A DNA stretch of 54,265 nucleotides from Enterobacterales bacterium. GTDB lineage: Bacteria > Pseudomonadota > Gammaproteobacteria > Enterobacterales > Succinivibrionaceae. Location of the stretch: NCBI GenBank assembly GCA_900768635.1, contig CAAGDP010000207.1:1-54265 (forward strand). Direction: 5' to 3'. The position numbers and the translations under genes were made by a program. Below are positions 44,558 to 54,004 of the stretch, piece after piece (positions within the stretch are counted from its first letter, which is position 1; each line of letters starts with the position of its first letter). Below the pieces are notes generated by a model. It worked only from the letters and a program-made list of their open reading frames with translations, searched no databases and was not told the origin of the DNA.

Positions 44558-45088
44558 TCAGCAATTATCACGAAGGAAACGGAAAAGTTCACGAAAGCAC
44601 TCCTGAGAACGACCCTGCTCTTTTTCCCGTTTTGCCTTGGTAACAAGAGTACGGAGCTGATTACGATCCAGAGAACGGTTCTGGGCGGTTAATTCATTTA
44701 TGATCTGCAGAGAATTATCTCCAAGTAAATCCAGACGAAGTTTCTCCAGTCGATGAAAAGCAGCATTGCCGGAAATCTTTTTACTTTTGATAACATCAAC
44801 AGCAGTGCGCAGTTTTTGAACAAACTCCTCATCCAGGGAACGGAGAAGTCTTTCAATATGCAACATCTGCCTGCGATAAGGTTCAAACTGAGGATTGTTA
44901 AGAAGTTTTCTGGCAATAAGCATTTCCTTATAGAAGGTATCATGCTCTTCAAAATCCAGTCGTTGAAACTCGCTTTCAGAAAGACGGGAGATTTCCTCGC
45001 CCAAGGCATGAAGAATTTTGGATTCTCGCTTCAGCTGACTTTTACTTATCCAGTCATCATATTCATTGATCTGATCGGTATCGTACAT
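44558..45088 (-). CDS. darP: Ribosome maturation protein DarP (YjgA family)
   Basis: 176 residues, DUF615/YjgA family, an all-helical protein that binds immature 50S subunits. Family sequence: the acidic N-terminus, SKSQLKRESKILHALGEEISRL, then FHRLEKLRLDLLGD and RTLVTKAKREKEQG near the end. The length is normal. It lies 24 bases downstream of the unrecognised membrane protein gene. Confidence 0.93.
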   Translation of the reverse strand: MYDTDQINEYDDWISKSQLKRESKILHALGEEISRLSESEFQRLDFEEHDTFYKEMLIARKLLNNPQFEPYRRQMLHIERLLRSLDEEFVQKLRTAVDVIKSKKISGNAAFHRLEKLRLDLLGDNSLQIINELTAQNRSLDRNQLRTLVTKAKREKEQGRSQECFRELFRFLRDNC

Positions 45089-45112
45089 GCATTATTCCTT
45101 CTGACAGCCCTC

Positions 45113-45745
45113 TCAGCGCTTAAAAGCAGCTTCGATATCACGATTAATTTTAGTTACCACAGTAAGCAGCCACCAGAATCCTGAAAAAAGGAGCAGACCG
45201 ACAAGAAACAAAGAATACTTGTTAACCGGGAAAAACCAGACATGACCTGAAGATCTGACATTAAAGGTATCGGTATATTCTACAGAAGGTGTTACCTGAG
45301 AGCTGGAAAAAATCATCTTTTCTCCATCAATAAGGAAAGAAGTCATATTACCGGGCTTAAACTTATTCATCTTATTAAGTTTTTCTGACTGTTCGCCACA
45401 ACTTATCTTTATATCAGTAAGAACTGTAGTGCCCACATTTCTTTCAAATTCCAGCTTAATCTTCTTCATCTTATCCAGTTTCTGCACTTCAAACTGCACC
45501 TGAGAGTCACCCGCATTGACATGGAATTCCTGCATACGGGATTTATCAAAGCTGTCCGTAATATCTCGGGCATAATAAACTTTAATATTCTGCTCCTGGG
45601 AAAAAGTACCATGCATCTCCACCAGAATAGGCTCATAATCCACAATGGCCGGACGAATGCCTATACAAACTCCGGCAATAATGGAAACTATTACAATACA
45701 GCCGATTAAGCGGATTAAATAAGATGAAAGCATTTTTAAAGACAT
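45113..45745 (-). CDS. Unrecognised bitopic membrane protein
   Basis: I do not recognise this 210-residue protein. It has an N-terminal transmembrane helix (about 10-30), a charged beta-rich domain of some 140 residues that should face the periplasm (starting with a VDYEPILVEMHGT stretch), and a second helix near the C-terminus (about 175-200) with a short basic tail. A single cysteine (ISCGEQ) is in the outer domain. ATG 45745 is chosen over a longer frame; a second ATG lies at 45733. A clear promoter stands upstream and darP follows closely, so it is probably expressed as an operon with darP. Confidence 0.65.
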   Translation of the reverse strand: MSLKMLSSYLIRLIGCIVIVSIIAGVCIGIRPAIVDYEPILVEMHGTFSQEQNIKVYYARDITDSFDKSRMQEFHVNAGDSQVQFEVQKLDKMKKIKLEFERNVGTTVLTDIKISCGEQSEKLNKMNKFKPGNMTSFLIDGEKMIFSSSQVTPSVEYTDTFNVRSSGHVWFFPVNKYSLFLVGLLLFSGFWWLLTVVTKINRDIEAAFKR

Positions 45746-45815
45746 ATGCAAAACCTGAAAAAGCAGTTTCCGCGTAAGCGGCTTTCTATTGTGTGATACA
45801 ATGTAAATATTTATT

Positions 45816-45845
45816 ATTATACTTAACAAAATATACCTGATGCAA
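45816..45845 (-). promoter_or_regulatory. Promoter of the membrane protein-darP pair
   Basis: Minus strand: -35 TTGCAT (45840-45845), 18-base spacer, perfect -10 TATAAT (45816-45821), about 70 bases upstream of ATG 45745. Confidence 0.55.
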
Positions 45846-45916
45846 ACAATGTTCCCAGGTTCAAAAGTTAACGACCCATCATTATTCCGGTCATTTCAGT
45901 ACAATACGGTTTTACT

Positions 45917-47890
45917 ATGACATCCCTGAAAGCTCGCCGCCTCGCCATTGTTGAAGGGGAATCTGACTTTATTTATCAGGTTCTTCAGAAATTCTGCAAA
46001 TTCACTGTTGATGATTCCAATTTTAGACAGATAAGAAAAAATCTTTCCTATCTTGGTCAGAATTTTTCCAGCGTTGGGTATGATGGAACAAGACGTATTA
46101 TTCCGGAATTACTCCATTCTCTTCTGGGAACGGTAAAATCCGGAGGTCTGTTTTTTCTGGGAGTTTCCTCTTTGGATAATCTTGTAGATCCCAGAAAATT
46201 TGCAGATGAAGATCTTATTCGTTTTAAAACAGGGAGCAAAAACAAGGTACAGAACAATTTCCTGAAAAGAATGGTGGACAATATCCGCTCCTGCTCCCGG
46301 GTGATCTATATTAACCGGGATAATCTGCCCGATCTTGCAGAGGAGCTATCAGAATCCATAACCGCAGCAGAAGCCACAAATCAGGATATACAACCGGCAG
46401 TTGATCCGGTGCTGAGACAAAGTTTGCAGGAAGTAAAGGCAGGACTTATCTACGGTCCTCGCGGCAGCGGTAAATCAACACTTCTGTCAGCCCTGGGGAG
46501 AGAATTGATCTGTCAGGGAAAGAAAATAACGGTTACCGGTCCTTCCCGTCAGGGAGCGTCAGAAGTTCTGAAACGTATTCCGCAGGCTCTTTTTCAGGGA
46601 ATTGATGATCTTCTCCATAAAGGCGATCTTCCAGACTATATTCTGATTGATGAAGCAGGATCAATTCCTCTTCCTAAGCTCAAGGAGCTCATATTAAAAA
46701 GCAACCGGATTATAGCTGCAGGCACTAGTGAAGGCTATGAGGGTACAGGTACGGGATTTGATCTGAAACTTCAGGAATTTCTGCAGGATCAGAACATTAC
46801 TACTTTTAAAACCTTCCTTCATAATTCCTATCGTTTTGATAATGATGAACTGGCACAACTCTGGAGAACAATCTTCGCTCCTGCTCCTGCTACTGCACCA
46901 GCTCCCGTCACAGCAGATCCTATTCCTTCTAAGGAGATAACATTATCCCATATCTGTTCCACCGATCTGGCAGAGAATGAGGATTTACTTAAGCAGACAT
47001 ACTATCTCCTATCCACCAATCACTACCAGACAAGGCCGTCAGATCTACGACAACTTCTGGACAGCCCGGTTAATCATTTGTTCTATGCATTGAATGGAGA
47101 CAAAGTAATCGGTGTGCTGTGGGGAGATATTGAGGAAGGAAATGAAAAATTACTGGAAGAGATTTTCTGTTGTCGCCGGCGTCCTCAGGGCAATTTACTT
47201 CCCCAGACCCTAATTGCCCACTGCGGTTTCAGAAATGCCTGCTTTTATCGATTTTTCCGTACCATAAGAATTGTAATTAGACCTGAACAACGGCGCAGAG
47301 GTCTTGGATCCAGACTTCTTCAGTTTGCCGAAGAGGAAATGAGCAACTGTTGCGATTTCTTTGGAACATCCTTCGGTGCTACCGTTAATCTTCTTTCCTT
47401 CTGGCATTCCTGTAATTATGAAGCAGTAAAACTGGGACTACGGGAAGACAGTTCCAGCGGTCTCTATTCAGCTGTTATGCTTCATACCAGAGGCAAGCTG
47501 AAACAAAGGGTAATGGAGGAGTGGCGTAATTCATTTCTGGAAAATCTCCTGCCGGCCGCATCCTGGCAGTTCAAAGATTTGGATCCTTTGCTGTTGGCTA
47601 ATCTTTTTTCTGAAAAGCGTCTGCAGATGCCTCGCCCCACCAATTACAGGAAAGATCTTTATTCTATTTCTCGGGGACTCAGATCACCGGAGCTTTGTCT
47701 GGCATCAGTTCTCACCTGGATTGCTGAGAGTGCAGAAGAATGGCGTAACTGGCCACAGAAAGATCAGTATCTTCTGACAGGATATTTCCTTCAGCACCGT
47801 CAGGATATATCCTCTCAGGATCGGGAATTTATTACCCTTAGACTCCGCGAGGCAATTGCTGATCATCTCGACAGATTAAAAGAAAACTGA
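45917..47890 (+). CDS. tmcA: tRNA(Met) cytidine acetyltransferase TmcA
   Basis: Acetylates the wobble cytidine of elongator tRNA-Met (ac4C34) using acetyl-CoA and ATP. 657 residues: N-terminal DUF1726-like domain, an RNA-helicase-like module with Walker A GPRGSGKST and Walker B LIDEAGSIP, and a GNAT domain with RPEQRRRGLGSRLLQFAE. The C-terminal tRNA-binding tail is present. Length is close to the E. coli enzyme (671). It is divergent from the membrane protein gene and convergent with purC. Confidence 0.95.
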   Translation: MTSLKARRLAIVEGESDFIYQVLQKFCKFTVDDSNFRQIRKNLSYLGQNFSSVGYDGTRRIIPELLHSLLGTVKSGGLFFLGVSSLDNLVDPRKFADEDLIRFKTGSKNKVQNNFLKRMVDNIRSCSRVIYINRDNLPDLAEELSESITAAEATNQDIQPAVDPVLRQSLQEVKAGLIYGPRGSGKSTLLSALGRELICQGKKITVTGPSRQGASEVLKRIPQALFQGIDDLLHKGDLPDYILIDEAGSIPLPKLKELILKSNRIIAAGTSEGYEGTGTGFDLKLQEFLQDQNITTFKTFLHNSYRFDNDELAQLWRTIFAPAPATAPAPVTADPIPSKEITLSHICSTDLAENEDLLKQTYYLLSTNHYQTRPSDLRQLLDSPVNHLFYALNGDKVIGVLWGDIEEGNEKLLEEIFCCRRRPQGNLLPQTLIAHCGFRNACFYRFFRTIRIVIRPEQRRRGLGSRLLQFAEEEMSNCCDFFGTSFGATVNLLSFWHSCNYEAVKLGLREDSSSGLYSAVMLHTRGKLKQRVMEEWRNSFLENLLPAASWQFKDLDPLLLANLFSEKRLQMPRPTNYRKDLYSISRGLRSPELCLASVLTWIAESAEEWRNWPQKDQYLLTGYFLQHRQDISSQDREFITLRLREAIADHLDRLKEN

Positions 47891-47965
47891 GTTCGGTTTT
47901 TGAATTCATACCATTCAATAACACAAACTCAGTCAGGAAATGTGATTTAATGTTGCAATATATTG

Positions 47966-48913
47966 CTATTCAGCAAGATAGCGCTTTACATTATCCTCAA
48001 TTCTGGAGAGAAGATTTTCGTTATCAGCCTTTACAAACTTTTCACCAATAATATTTTCATAAAGTTCCAGATAACGATCTGAAATTGAAGCCACTATTTC
48101 AGGAGTCATTTCCGGAACCTTCTGACCCTTTTGACCCTGAAAACCATTTTCCATCAGCCATTCTCTTACAAATTCCTTGGACAGCTGTTTCTGAGGTTCT
48201 CCCCGGGCCAATCTCTCTTCATAACCATCCTTATAGAAATAACGACTGGAATCAGGAGTATGGATCTCATCCATAAGATAAATTTCACCGTTATGAGTAC
48301 CAAATTCATACTTGGTATCAACCAGAATCAAACCCCGCTGTGCAGCAATTTCTGTACCGCGCTGGAACAGAGCAAGAGTGTATTTTTCCAGAACTGCATA
48401 CTCTTCAGGAGTAGCTAATCCCTTCTCCAGGATCTGCTCCTTGGAGATATCCTCGTCATGTAATCCCAGTTCTGCCTTGGTTGTAGGAGTAATGATAGGC
48501 TCAGGGAATTTCTGGTTTTCAACCATACCATCAGGAAGTTTAACTCCGCATATTTCACGGACACCGCTACGATAAGCTCTCCAGGAGCTGCCGCACAGAT
48601 AACCGCGAACAATCATTTCCACCGGGAAACCTTTGCACATCACACCTACTGTAACCATAGGATCGGGAGTTGCAAGCTTCCAGTTAGGACAGATATCAGA
48701 AGTCGCATCCAAGAATTTTGATGCAATCTGATTTAAAACCTGACCTTTGAATGGAATACCTTCGGGTAAAATTACATCAAAGGCAGAAATACGATCGGTT
48801 GCAACCATCACCAACTTTTCATCGTTGATATTGTAAACATCACGCACTTTTCCGTGATATACACTTTTCTGTTGAGGAAAAACAAATTCGGTTGCAGTTA
48901 ATGCTGAAGTCAT
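47966..48913 (-). CDS. purC: SAICAR synthetase, long form
   Basis: Joins CAIR and aspartate in purine synthesis. 315 residues, clearly longer than E. coli PurC (237). It has KVRDVY and VATDRISAFD at the N-terminus, EMIVRGYLCGSSWRAY, TPTTKAELGLHDEDIS, LVDTKYEFG and a DEIHTPDSSRYF motif. The sequence and length resemble the eukaryotic/Bacteroidota-type enzyme, so acquisition from such a source is possible. No PurR-like operator was seen upstream. Confidence 0.95.
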   Translation of the reverse strand: MTSALTATEFVFPQQKSVYHGKVRDVYNINDEKLVMVATDRISAFDVILPEGIPFKGQVLNQIASKFLDATSDICPNWKLATPDPMVTVGVMCKGFPVEMIVRGYLCGSSWRAYRSGVREICGVKLPDGMVENQKFPEPIITPTTKAELGLHDEDISKEQILEKGLATPEEYAVLEKYTLALFQRGTEIAAQRGLILVDTKYEFGTHNGEIYLMDEIHTPDSSRYFYKDGYEERLARGEPQKQLSKEFVREWLMENGFQGQKGQKVPEMTPEIVASISDRYLELYENIIGEKFVKADNENLLSRIEDNVKRYLAE

Positions 48914-49751
48914 GATTATAGCTACCTATCTTGTGAACACATTTTAATACACCATTCACAGCTGAGGCTTTTATCCAGAGTCTGTGGGTATTTGCAAACA
49001 AGTATCAATCACCATCTGGTAACAGATCCTGTACGCTACAGTGCGTTTATTTTGTCACACATTGAACAGGTTGTCGAGACAGGGTCACCCTCATCATTCT
49101 CAATTCTTACTGTAATAATGACAAACAGGCGAAAGATAGAATCAAAAATCCCAGCAAATATTTCAGAATAACCTTACTTCGCTATATTTTGTATTGAAAA
49201 GATGGCAGAAATGCCGATACAGCCCACAGGACAACATCAAAGAAAAGAACACACTGAACAGATACTAAAAAACATCTATTTGAATCCACCGTTATTTCAC
49301 TTTCCGCAGAAGGACAGACTTGCAACTTCCCTTTTGGATTTTCAGTTATTCAGACTTTATTAGTCGCTACTCTGCAGGACTTACCGACAAAAGAGATTCC
49401 CTTATTTGTAAACCGTAAATCAGTTAAGCATCATCCAGGATTAAACCGTAAGATTAAGATCCTAACCGGCATTGTTCATACCGCTGATTACAATGTAATT
49501 AGCAGGAAATATTACCTGAAAGACTGTGCCAGAACACAAGTGTGAAATTCATTATGTTTTGGCAAATCCTGCGCCTGAGTATGGTTTCAAAGCCGAGTCC
49601 TGTACGATCCCGAATAATTCTCCGAGCTGCGATAATACTATTGACCTGCAAATGATATCCCCAAATATAAGTAGCCTTTGCCAGTTATACCTTACTGTTA
49701 ATCTAACATCCCGATGGAAGGGGATCAGGCTTACACAACAGAGGAACAGTA
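48914..49751. other. Gene-free stretch between purC and the metal exporter
   Basis: 838 AT-rich bases. No tRNA, rRNA or recognisable gene on either strand. Short ORFs overlap here (for example 49526-49798 rightward), and a frame without start codon runs 49258-49545, but none has a ribosome site or recognisable motif. The purC promoter should lie near 48914-49020. It may be the remnant of a lost gene. Confidence 0.5.
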
Positions 49752-50663
49752 TTAGTGTTGCTCCTCTGACGGATTTACATGCACCATACAATGCTTAACA
49801 CCCGGAAAAGTCTTCTCAATAATATCATGCACTTCTTCCGCATAATTATGAGCTTCCCTCAGACTGAGATTTGCATCCATGGAAACTTCTACTTCCACAT
49901 AGATTTTAGAACCAAACAACCGGGTTTTAATATCGTCAATTCCCTGAACATTAGGTACGGAAAGAATTACCTTTTTCATGCTATCCACTGTTTCTGCAGG
50001 ACAGGAATGATCCACCATTTTATTTACTGCATCAATAAAAATATCCAGAGACGCCTTAATAATAAAACCGCATATCACTATACCTGCAACAGGATCAAGC
50101 TGAGGGTATCCCATACGGGCACCTAAAATTCCAGCAAAAGCTGCTATTGACGATAATGCATCAGATCGATGATGCCAGGCATCCGCCATTAACGCACTAG
50201 AGTTAATCAGCTTTGCACCGTATTTGGTATACTGATACATAATTTCTTTTACTACAATTGATACTAGAGCTGCTATTAACGCCATACTTCCGGGAACATC
50301 GGTAGCATTCCCCGGCTCCAGAATTTTTGTAATTCCGTCGTAACCTATGCCCAATCCGGTAATACCTAACAACATGGCAAGAACAATTGAAGCCACACAT
50401 TCCAGTCGTTCATGTCCATAGGGATGTTCATTGTCCGCCTTGCGCTTGGATACAGTGATACCAATCATCACCGCTACAGTACTTAAAACATCTGACGCAG
50501 AATGAATGGCATCAGAAATCAATGCACTGGATCGAGTTGCCAGACCAATAGTTAATTTAAGAAGAGAAAGAGCTGCATTCACAATAATACTTGACCAGGA
50601 TATTCTCATGGCAAGACTTTTTTCATACTCATCCTGAGTCTGATTAGGCAATTTAGCAAACAA
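49752..50663 (-). CDS. Cation diffusion facilitator metal exporter
   Basis: 303 residues, CDF/FieF family, probably a divalent-metal/proton antiporter in the inner membrane. Six hydrophobic segments; metal-site motifs HSASD in TM2 (LISDAIHSASDVLS) and DAWHHRSD in TM5; cytoplasmic C-terminal domain with VEVEVSMDANLSLREAHNYAEEVH and HVNPSEEQH. The paired HxxxD motifs are unlike E. coli FieF (iron/zinc), so the metal cannot be named. TTG 50663 has AAGGA at 7 bases; GTG 50690 lacks a ribosome site; ATG at 50609 is also possible. Confidence 0.88.
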   Translation of the reverse strand: MFAKLPNQTQDEYEKSLAMRISWSSIIVNAALSLLKLTIGLATRSSALISDAIHSASDVLSTVAVMIGITVSKRKADNEHPYGHERLECVASIVLAMLLGITGLGIGYDGITKILEPGNATDVPGSMALIAALVSIVVKEIMYQYTKYGAKLINSSALMADAWHHRSDALSSIAAFAGILGARMGYPQLDPVAGIVICGFIIKASLDIFIDAVNKMVDHSCPAETVDSMKKVILSVPNVQGIDDIKTRLFGSKIYVEVEVSMDANLSLREAHNYAEEVHDIIEKTFPGVKHCMVHVNPSEEQH

Positions 50664-50777
50664 TTTATTTTCCTTTATGATAAATGACACCTATTTTGAC
50701 AATATACTTCATTCCGCTCTCATATCAAATTATCAGATCCGGCAAAAGATGCATACAACTCTGCTATTTCACAGAAC

Positions 50778-51584
50778 TTAACCGTTCAGGGTATCTGACT
50801 GATTATAATCCGCAAGATGAGTAATAACCGGATGATCTCCACATACCTTACAGGAAGATGTATCAGATGGAAGTTTTATTTTTCTGAAATCCTGGGTAAG
50901 GGCATCATAAGTAAGAAGATAACCGGTAAGAAGATTACCTGAGTCTGTAAGGTACTTGATAGCCTCCATAGCCTGCAGACTGCCAATTACACCTACCAGC
51001 GCTCCTACAACACCTGATTGCCTGCTGTTGGCAACCGCATCCTTTGGAGGAATATCACCAAAAACACACCGGTAGCAGGGACCCTGATGAGGAACATAAG
51101 TCATAAGCTGACCTTTAAAACGCAAAATTCCGGCATGGGTAAAAGGCTTTTCACCCAGAACACAGGCATCATTTATCAGAAATTTAGCTGAAAAATTATC
51201 AGTGCAATCCAGAATAAAATCATAATCTCTGATTAAATTCGGAATATTGTCAGACGAAATATGCAACTTGTAAGCCATAACATTAATGTCCGGATTAAGG
51301 GCTTTTATATGTTCTCCTGCCACCTCTGCCTTGGATCTGCCTAAATCAGCTGAGGTATACATAATCTGACGTTGCAAATTTGAAATGTCCACCACATCTT
51401 CATCTACAATGCCAATGGTTCCCACACCAGCAGCCGCCAGATACAAAGCAACAGGTGAACCCAATCCACCTACACCAATAACAAGAACCCGGGAATTAAG
51501 TAACTTTTTCTGACCTTGTACACCAATTTCCTTCAATAAAATATTTCGGTAATACCTGTTATTTTGCTCCACTGACAGTTCCAT
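50778..51584 (-). CDS. E1-like adenylyltransferase, MoeB/ThiF family
   Basis: 268 residues. Adenylates the C-terminus of a ubiquitin-like sulfur carrier (MoaD or ThiS). N-terminal YYRNILLKEIG, nucleotide loop GVGGLGSP near residue 37, DEDVVDISNLQRQ, DCTDNF, and zinc cysteine pairs CYRC and CKVC. Where E. coli MoeB has Cys187 this protein has Ser (ANSRQSGV), a variation tolerated in MoeB. No moa, moe or thi genes are beside it, so the pathway is not decided. Confidence 0.85.
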   Translation of the reverse strand: MELSVEQNNRYYRNILLKEIGVQGQKKLLNSRVLVIGVGGLGSPVALYLAAAGVGTIGIVDEDVVDISNLQRQIMYTSADLGRSKAEVAGEHIKALNPDINVMAYKLHISSDNIPNLIRDYDFILDCTDNFSAKFLINDACVLGEKPFTHAGILRFKGQLMTYVPHQGPCYRCVFGDIPPKDAVANSRQSGVVGALVGVIGSLQAMEAIKYLTDSGNLLTGYLLTYDALTQDFRKIKLPSDTSSCKVCGDHPVITHLADYNQSDTLNG

Positions 51585-52002
51585 AAAATATATCTCCCAG
51601 TAAAATTTAAAACTTCCGGGACGGTTATTTACTATTCATCCCTGGCATACCTGCTCTCTGCAGAAAACTATAAATATGCCAGAAACAAACACTTGCCTCC
51701 CATCACCAGAGACAACAATAAACCTGCCGGTCAGGATCAGAATAAAATGGATCAGGTAAGGATCATAGCAGATTTATCCACAGGGGACTAAATGAGATCT
51801 ATGCATTTTGCGTAACTGCTGTTCCAATTAGTTACTATTTACAACCATTCCTTGAGAAAAAATGATCCCAGTCCGAAATACGGGAGACAGGATTCCAAAA
51901 CTGGAACCTGTAATATAAGAACAGTTGTTTTAGGATCGGAGAATATGGTCTGGTAATGCTGATCAGGGATTTAGGAGCGGTTAAACTCCAATTATCAAAA
52001 AA
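51585..52002. other. Gene-free stretch between the MoeB/ThiF gene and the GH13 gene
   Basis: About 418 bases without a supported ORF. It contains one bulged hairpin (near 51888-51912) and a single DnaA-box match (51774-51782) that is expected by chance. The promoter of the MoeB/ThiF gene should be near 51590-51700, but no good hexamer pair was found. Confidence 0.45.
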
Positions 52003-52039
52003 ATGAAAAACTCAGCTGAAATTTTACTCTCAGCTGAGT
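51997..52039 (-). terminator. Intrinsic terminator of the GH13 lipoprotein gene
   Basis: Minus strand: perfect 10-bp stem ACTCAGCTGA / TCAGCTGAGT (52010-52039), 10-base loop, then TTTTCATTTTTTT. It lies 33 bases after the stop codon at 52072, so the gene really ends there and its short C-terminus is not an artefact of a lost 3' end. Confidence 0.9.
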
Positions 52040-52071
52040 CTGTTATATTAAAGTTACTTAAAACGCCGGAC

Positions 52072-53943
52072 TTACTCTACATTAAAGTAAGTTGTGTCTG
52101 CATTCATATCAGCCTTGCCATGTCCTAAAACACCATCAAGAATGAAGTACATACCACGATTATGAACTTCATTAATCAGAGATTTCAGTGCAGAAGCTCC
52201 ACCGAAATCATCGTCGATAGTAGCTGCATCACCCTTCCAGTGAGAAGTTGCAAAGTAACCGGTTGCATCAGTCTTCCTCTGAGCTTCCTCGGTGGAAGGT
52301 GAAGTTTTAAATACCGGTGTTATCCACAGAGCATTTGCTCCTGAACCCTGAATAAAATCCAAAGCTCCCTCAATACCACCTAAAGTACCTTTATGTTCAG
52401 AAGGCCCCCAGCCAATACCCTTTCCTGCAGCATCAGATCCATTAGGAGCGGCTTCCACCATTACCTGATAAATAATCAACTTACATTTTTCAGGATTTTC
52501 ACCACGGAAACAGGCAAAGCTGTTCACCGTGTCATCATAACGGGCACGATCTGAATAATTATCAGCAGTAGTCTGAGGGTAGTCATTACTAATTTGAGAT
52601 CCGGAAACATCAGAGACTTCATAATACTGAGCACTCAGAGCAGAAAGATTAAATACAAATTCATCTCCGCCTATGGTTACATCCCCTAGACTTGTAACAT
52701 CTAGAGCAGCTGTATCCATAACCAACTTCAATGAGCAGATATGACTACCCACAGCCTTATCGCACAGATATTTAGTAGTAGCTTCGGAAAGCCTCAGAGA
52801 TCGATCCGCAGTTGAAGTAGACATTACATAAACAAAGGACTTGCCGGTGCTGTTAGACTTTTTAACATCTACATAAAAGTTTGGCTCATCACGAGCACCT
52901 AATGATATATCGTCGCCGCGAGCATTAGTATTAGATGTTGAATAGATATGAAATCTCTGACCATTATATAAAGCGTCATTGGCCTTTCTCAAGTCCATAA
53001 TCTTCTTAACATTACTGCGTAATTTCTTCTGCCAGGAAGCAAGATCGCTGGTTGTTTTCATCTGGGTACGGGAAACATGGTCATCACACCATCGTGTGCC
53101 TGTACCGCAGGGTTCTAATTTAGTAGAAAAGCCCTTGGTATAATCACCATATTCAGAGCCGTAATAAATCGTTATCGGTCCGGAATAAGCTCCCATAAAA
53201 GCAAAAGCTAGAAGATGAGTTTTTTTGTAAAGATCAAATGTATCTCTCTGCGATTCAACATCCGATTGATTGGCATATCCATAGCGGAACAATAAATTAC
53301 CCAAACGAACCAAATCATGATTATCCACGAACATAGTCGGCATTACATTATGGTTGGTGTATCTTATAAAATTACCATAGCCCCATTCACCGGCTAAACT
53401 GGCTGCTGGTTGAAGTGTGGCAGAAGCCCCCGTATCCTCCTGACCCGCAATTACCTGCAGCAACTTATAGCGCAACGGGAAGTTGAAAGCAGATTCTAAC
53501 GCACCATCCTTAAGAGCATCCTTCTCAATATCTTTGCCATCACCATCCCATACTTCAGCTACAGAAAATCCCTTGATAAGGCTGTTATAGGCAGTATTTC
53601 TTAAAGTTGCTGTTATATTTTTCCAGTTGGCCAGAGGAATCTGATAAGCCTGATCAAAACGCCAGGCATCAATTTTAAATTCTTCAGTTACACTTTTTAT
53701 CAGCTTAACGAAATAATCATTAGTTGCATTGCTACTCCAATCAAAGCAGGTCCCGCTCGCAGGTTCTGTACCTTCATCCTTTTTCAGACATGAGGAGCTC
53801 AATTTAGGAGTCAGTTTTCCAGTGGATGGATCAGGATCATCACCACCACTACTGCTTCCACCTCCGCCACCACAGGCTGTAAGAGACATAGCAACAGAAA
53901 CTAACCCTGCCAATAAAGTTTTCTTAAACAATTGATAATTCAT
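52072..53943 (-). CDS. Circularly permuted GH13 (alpha-amylase family) lipoprotein
   Basis: 623 residues. Lipoprotein signal peptide with lipobox LTAC (Cys24) and a Gly/Ser/Asp linker, so it should be anchored in the outer membrane and act on alpha-glucans outside or in the periplasm. The conserved GH13 regions occur in the order II (IDAWRFDQA, 91-99; nucleophile D97), III (SVAEVWD, 127-133; acid/base E130), IV (FVDNHD, 205-210; D210), a beta-sandwich-like part (about 330-455), and only then the normally N-terminal part YQVMVEAAPN (from about 490), TPVFKTSP and region I (ILDGVLGH, 601-608). All catalytic residues are present. The cut lies in domain B. ATG 53943 has GAGG upstream. GH70 enzymes have the same regional order but are much larger. 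Confidence 0.85.
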   Translation of the reverse strand: MNYQLFKKTLLAGLVSVAMSLTACGGGGGSSSGGDDPDPSTGKLTPKLSSSCLKKDEGTEPASGTCFDWSSNATNDYFVKLIKSVTEEFKIDAWRFDQAYQIPLANWKNITATLRNTAYNSLIKGFSVAEVWDGDGKDIEKDALKDGALESAFNFPLRYKLLQVIAGQEDTGASATLQPAASLAGEWGYGNFIRYTNHNVMPTMFVDNHDLVRLGNLLFRYGYANQSDVESQRDTFDLYKKTHLLAFAFMGAYSGPITIYYGSEYGDYTKGFSTKLEPCGTGTRWCDDHVSRTQMKTTSDLASWQKKLRSNVKKIMDLRKANDALYNGQRFHIYSTSNTNARGDDISLGARDEPNFYVDVKKSNSTGKSFVYVMSTSTADRSLRLSEATTKYLCDKAVGSHICSLKLVMDTAALDVTSLGDVTIGGDEFVFNLSALSAQYYEVSDVSGSQISNDYPQTTADNYSDRARYDDTVNSFACFRGENPEKCKLIIYQVMVEAAPNGSDAAGKGIGWGPSEHKGTLGGIEGALDFIQGSGANALWITPVFKTSPSTEEAQRKTDATGYFATSHWKGDAATIDDDFGGASALKSLINEVHNRGMYFILDGVLGHGKADMNADTTYFNVE

Positions 53944-53998
53944 GAACGCCTCAACGTAAGTAGAAATTCAGAAAATGAACATTTTAAAACCAATTAAA

Positions 53999-54004
53999 AT
54001 TATA
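53999..54004 (-). promoter_or_regulatory. Candidate -10 box for the GH13 gene
   Basis: Minus-strand TATAAT, 55 bases upstream of ATG 53943, preceded by weak -35 candidates only. Confidence 0.35.

Noticed and set aside
49258..49545. 95-codon open frame on the plus strand ending at TGA 49543
   Set aside because: It has no ATG and no GTG or TTG with a ribosome site, and no motif I recognise. It could be a gene remnant, but it cannot be supported as a gene.
49526..49798. 90-codon ORF on the plus strand and a 79-codon ORF opposite it
   Set aside because: Both overlap the end of the metal exporter gene, have unremarkable composition and no convincing ribosome site.
51774..51782. TTATCCACA, a DnaA box (another at 52320-52328)
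   Set aside because: One or two exact matches are expected by chance in 54 kb on both strands, and there is no cluster, AT-rich unwinding region or dnaA/dnaN nearby.
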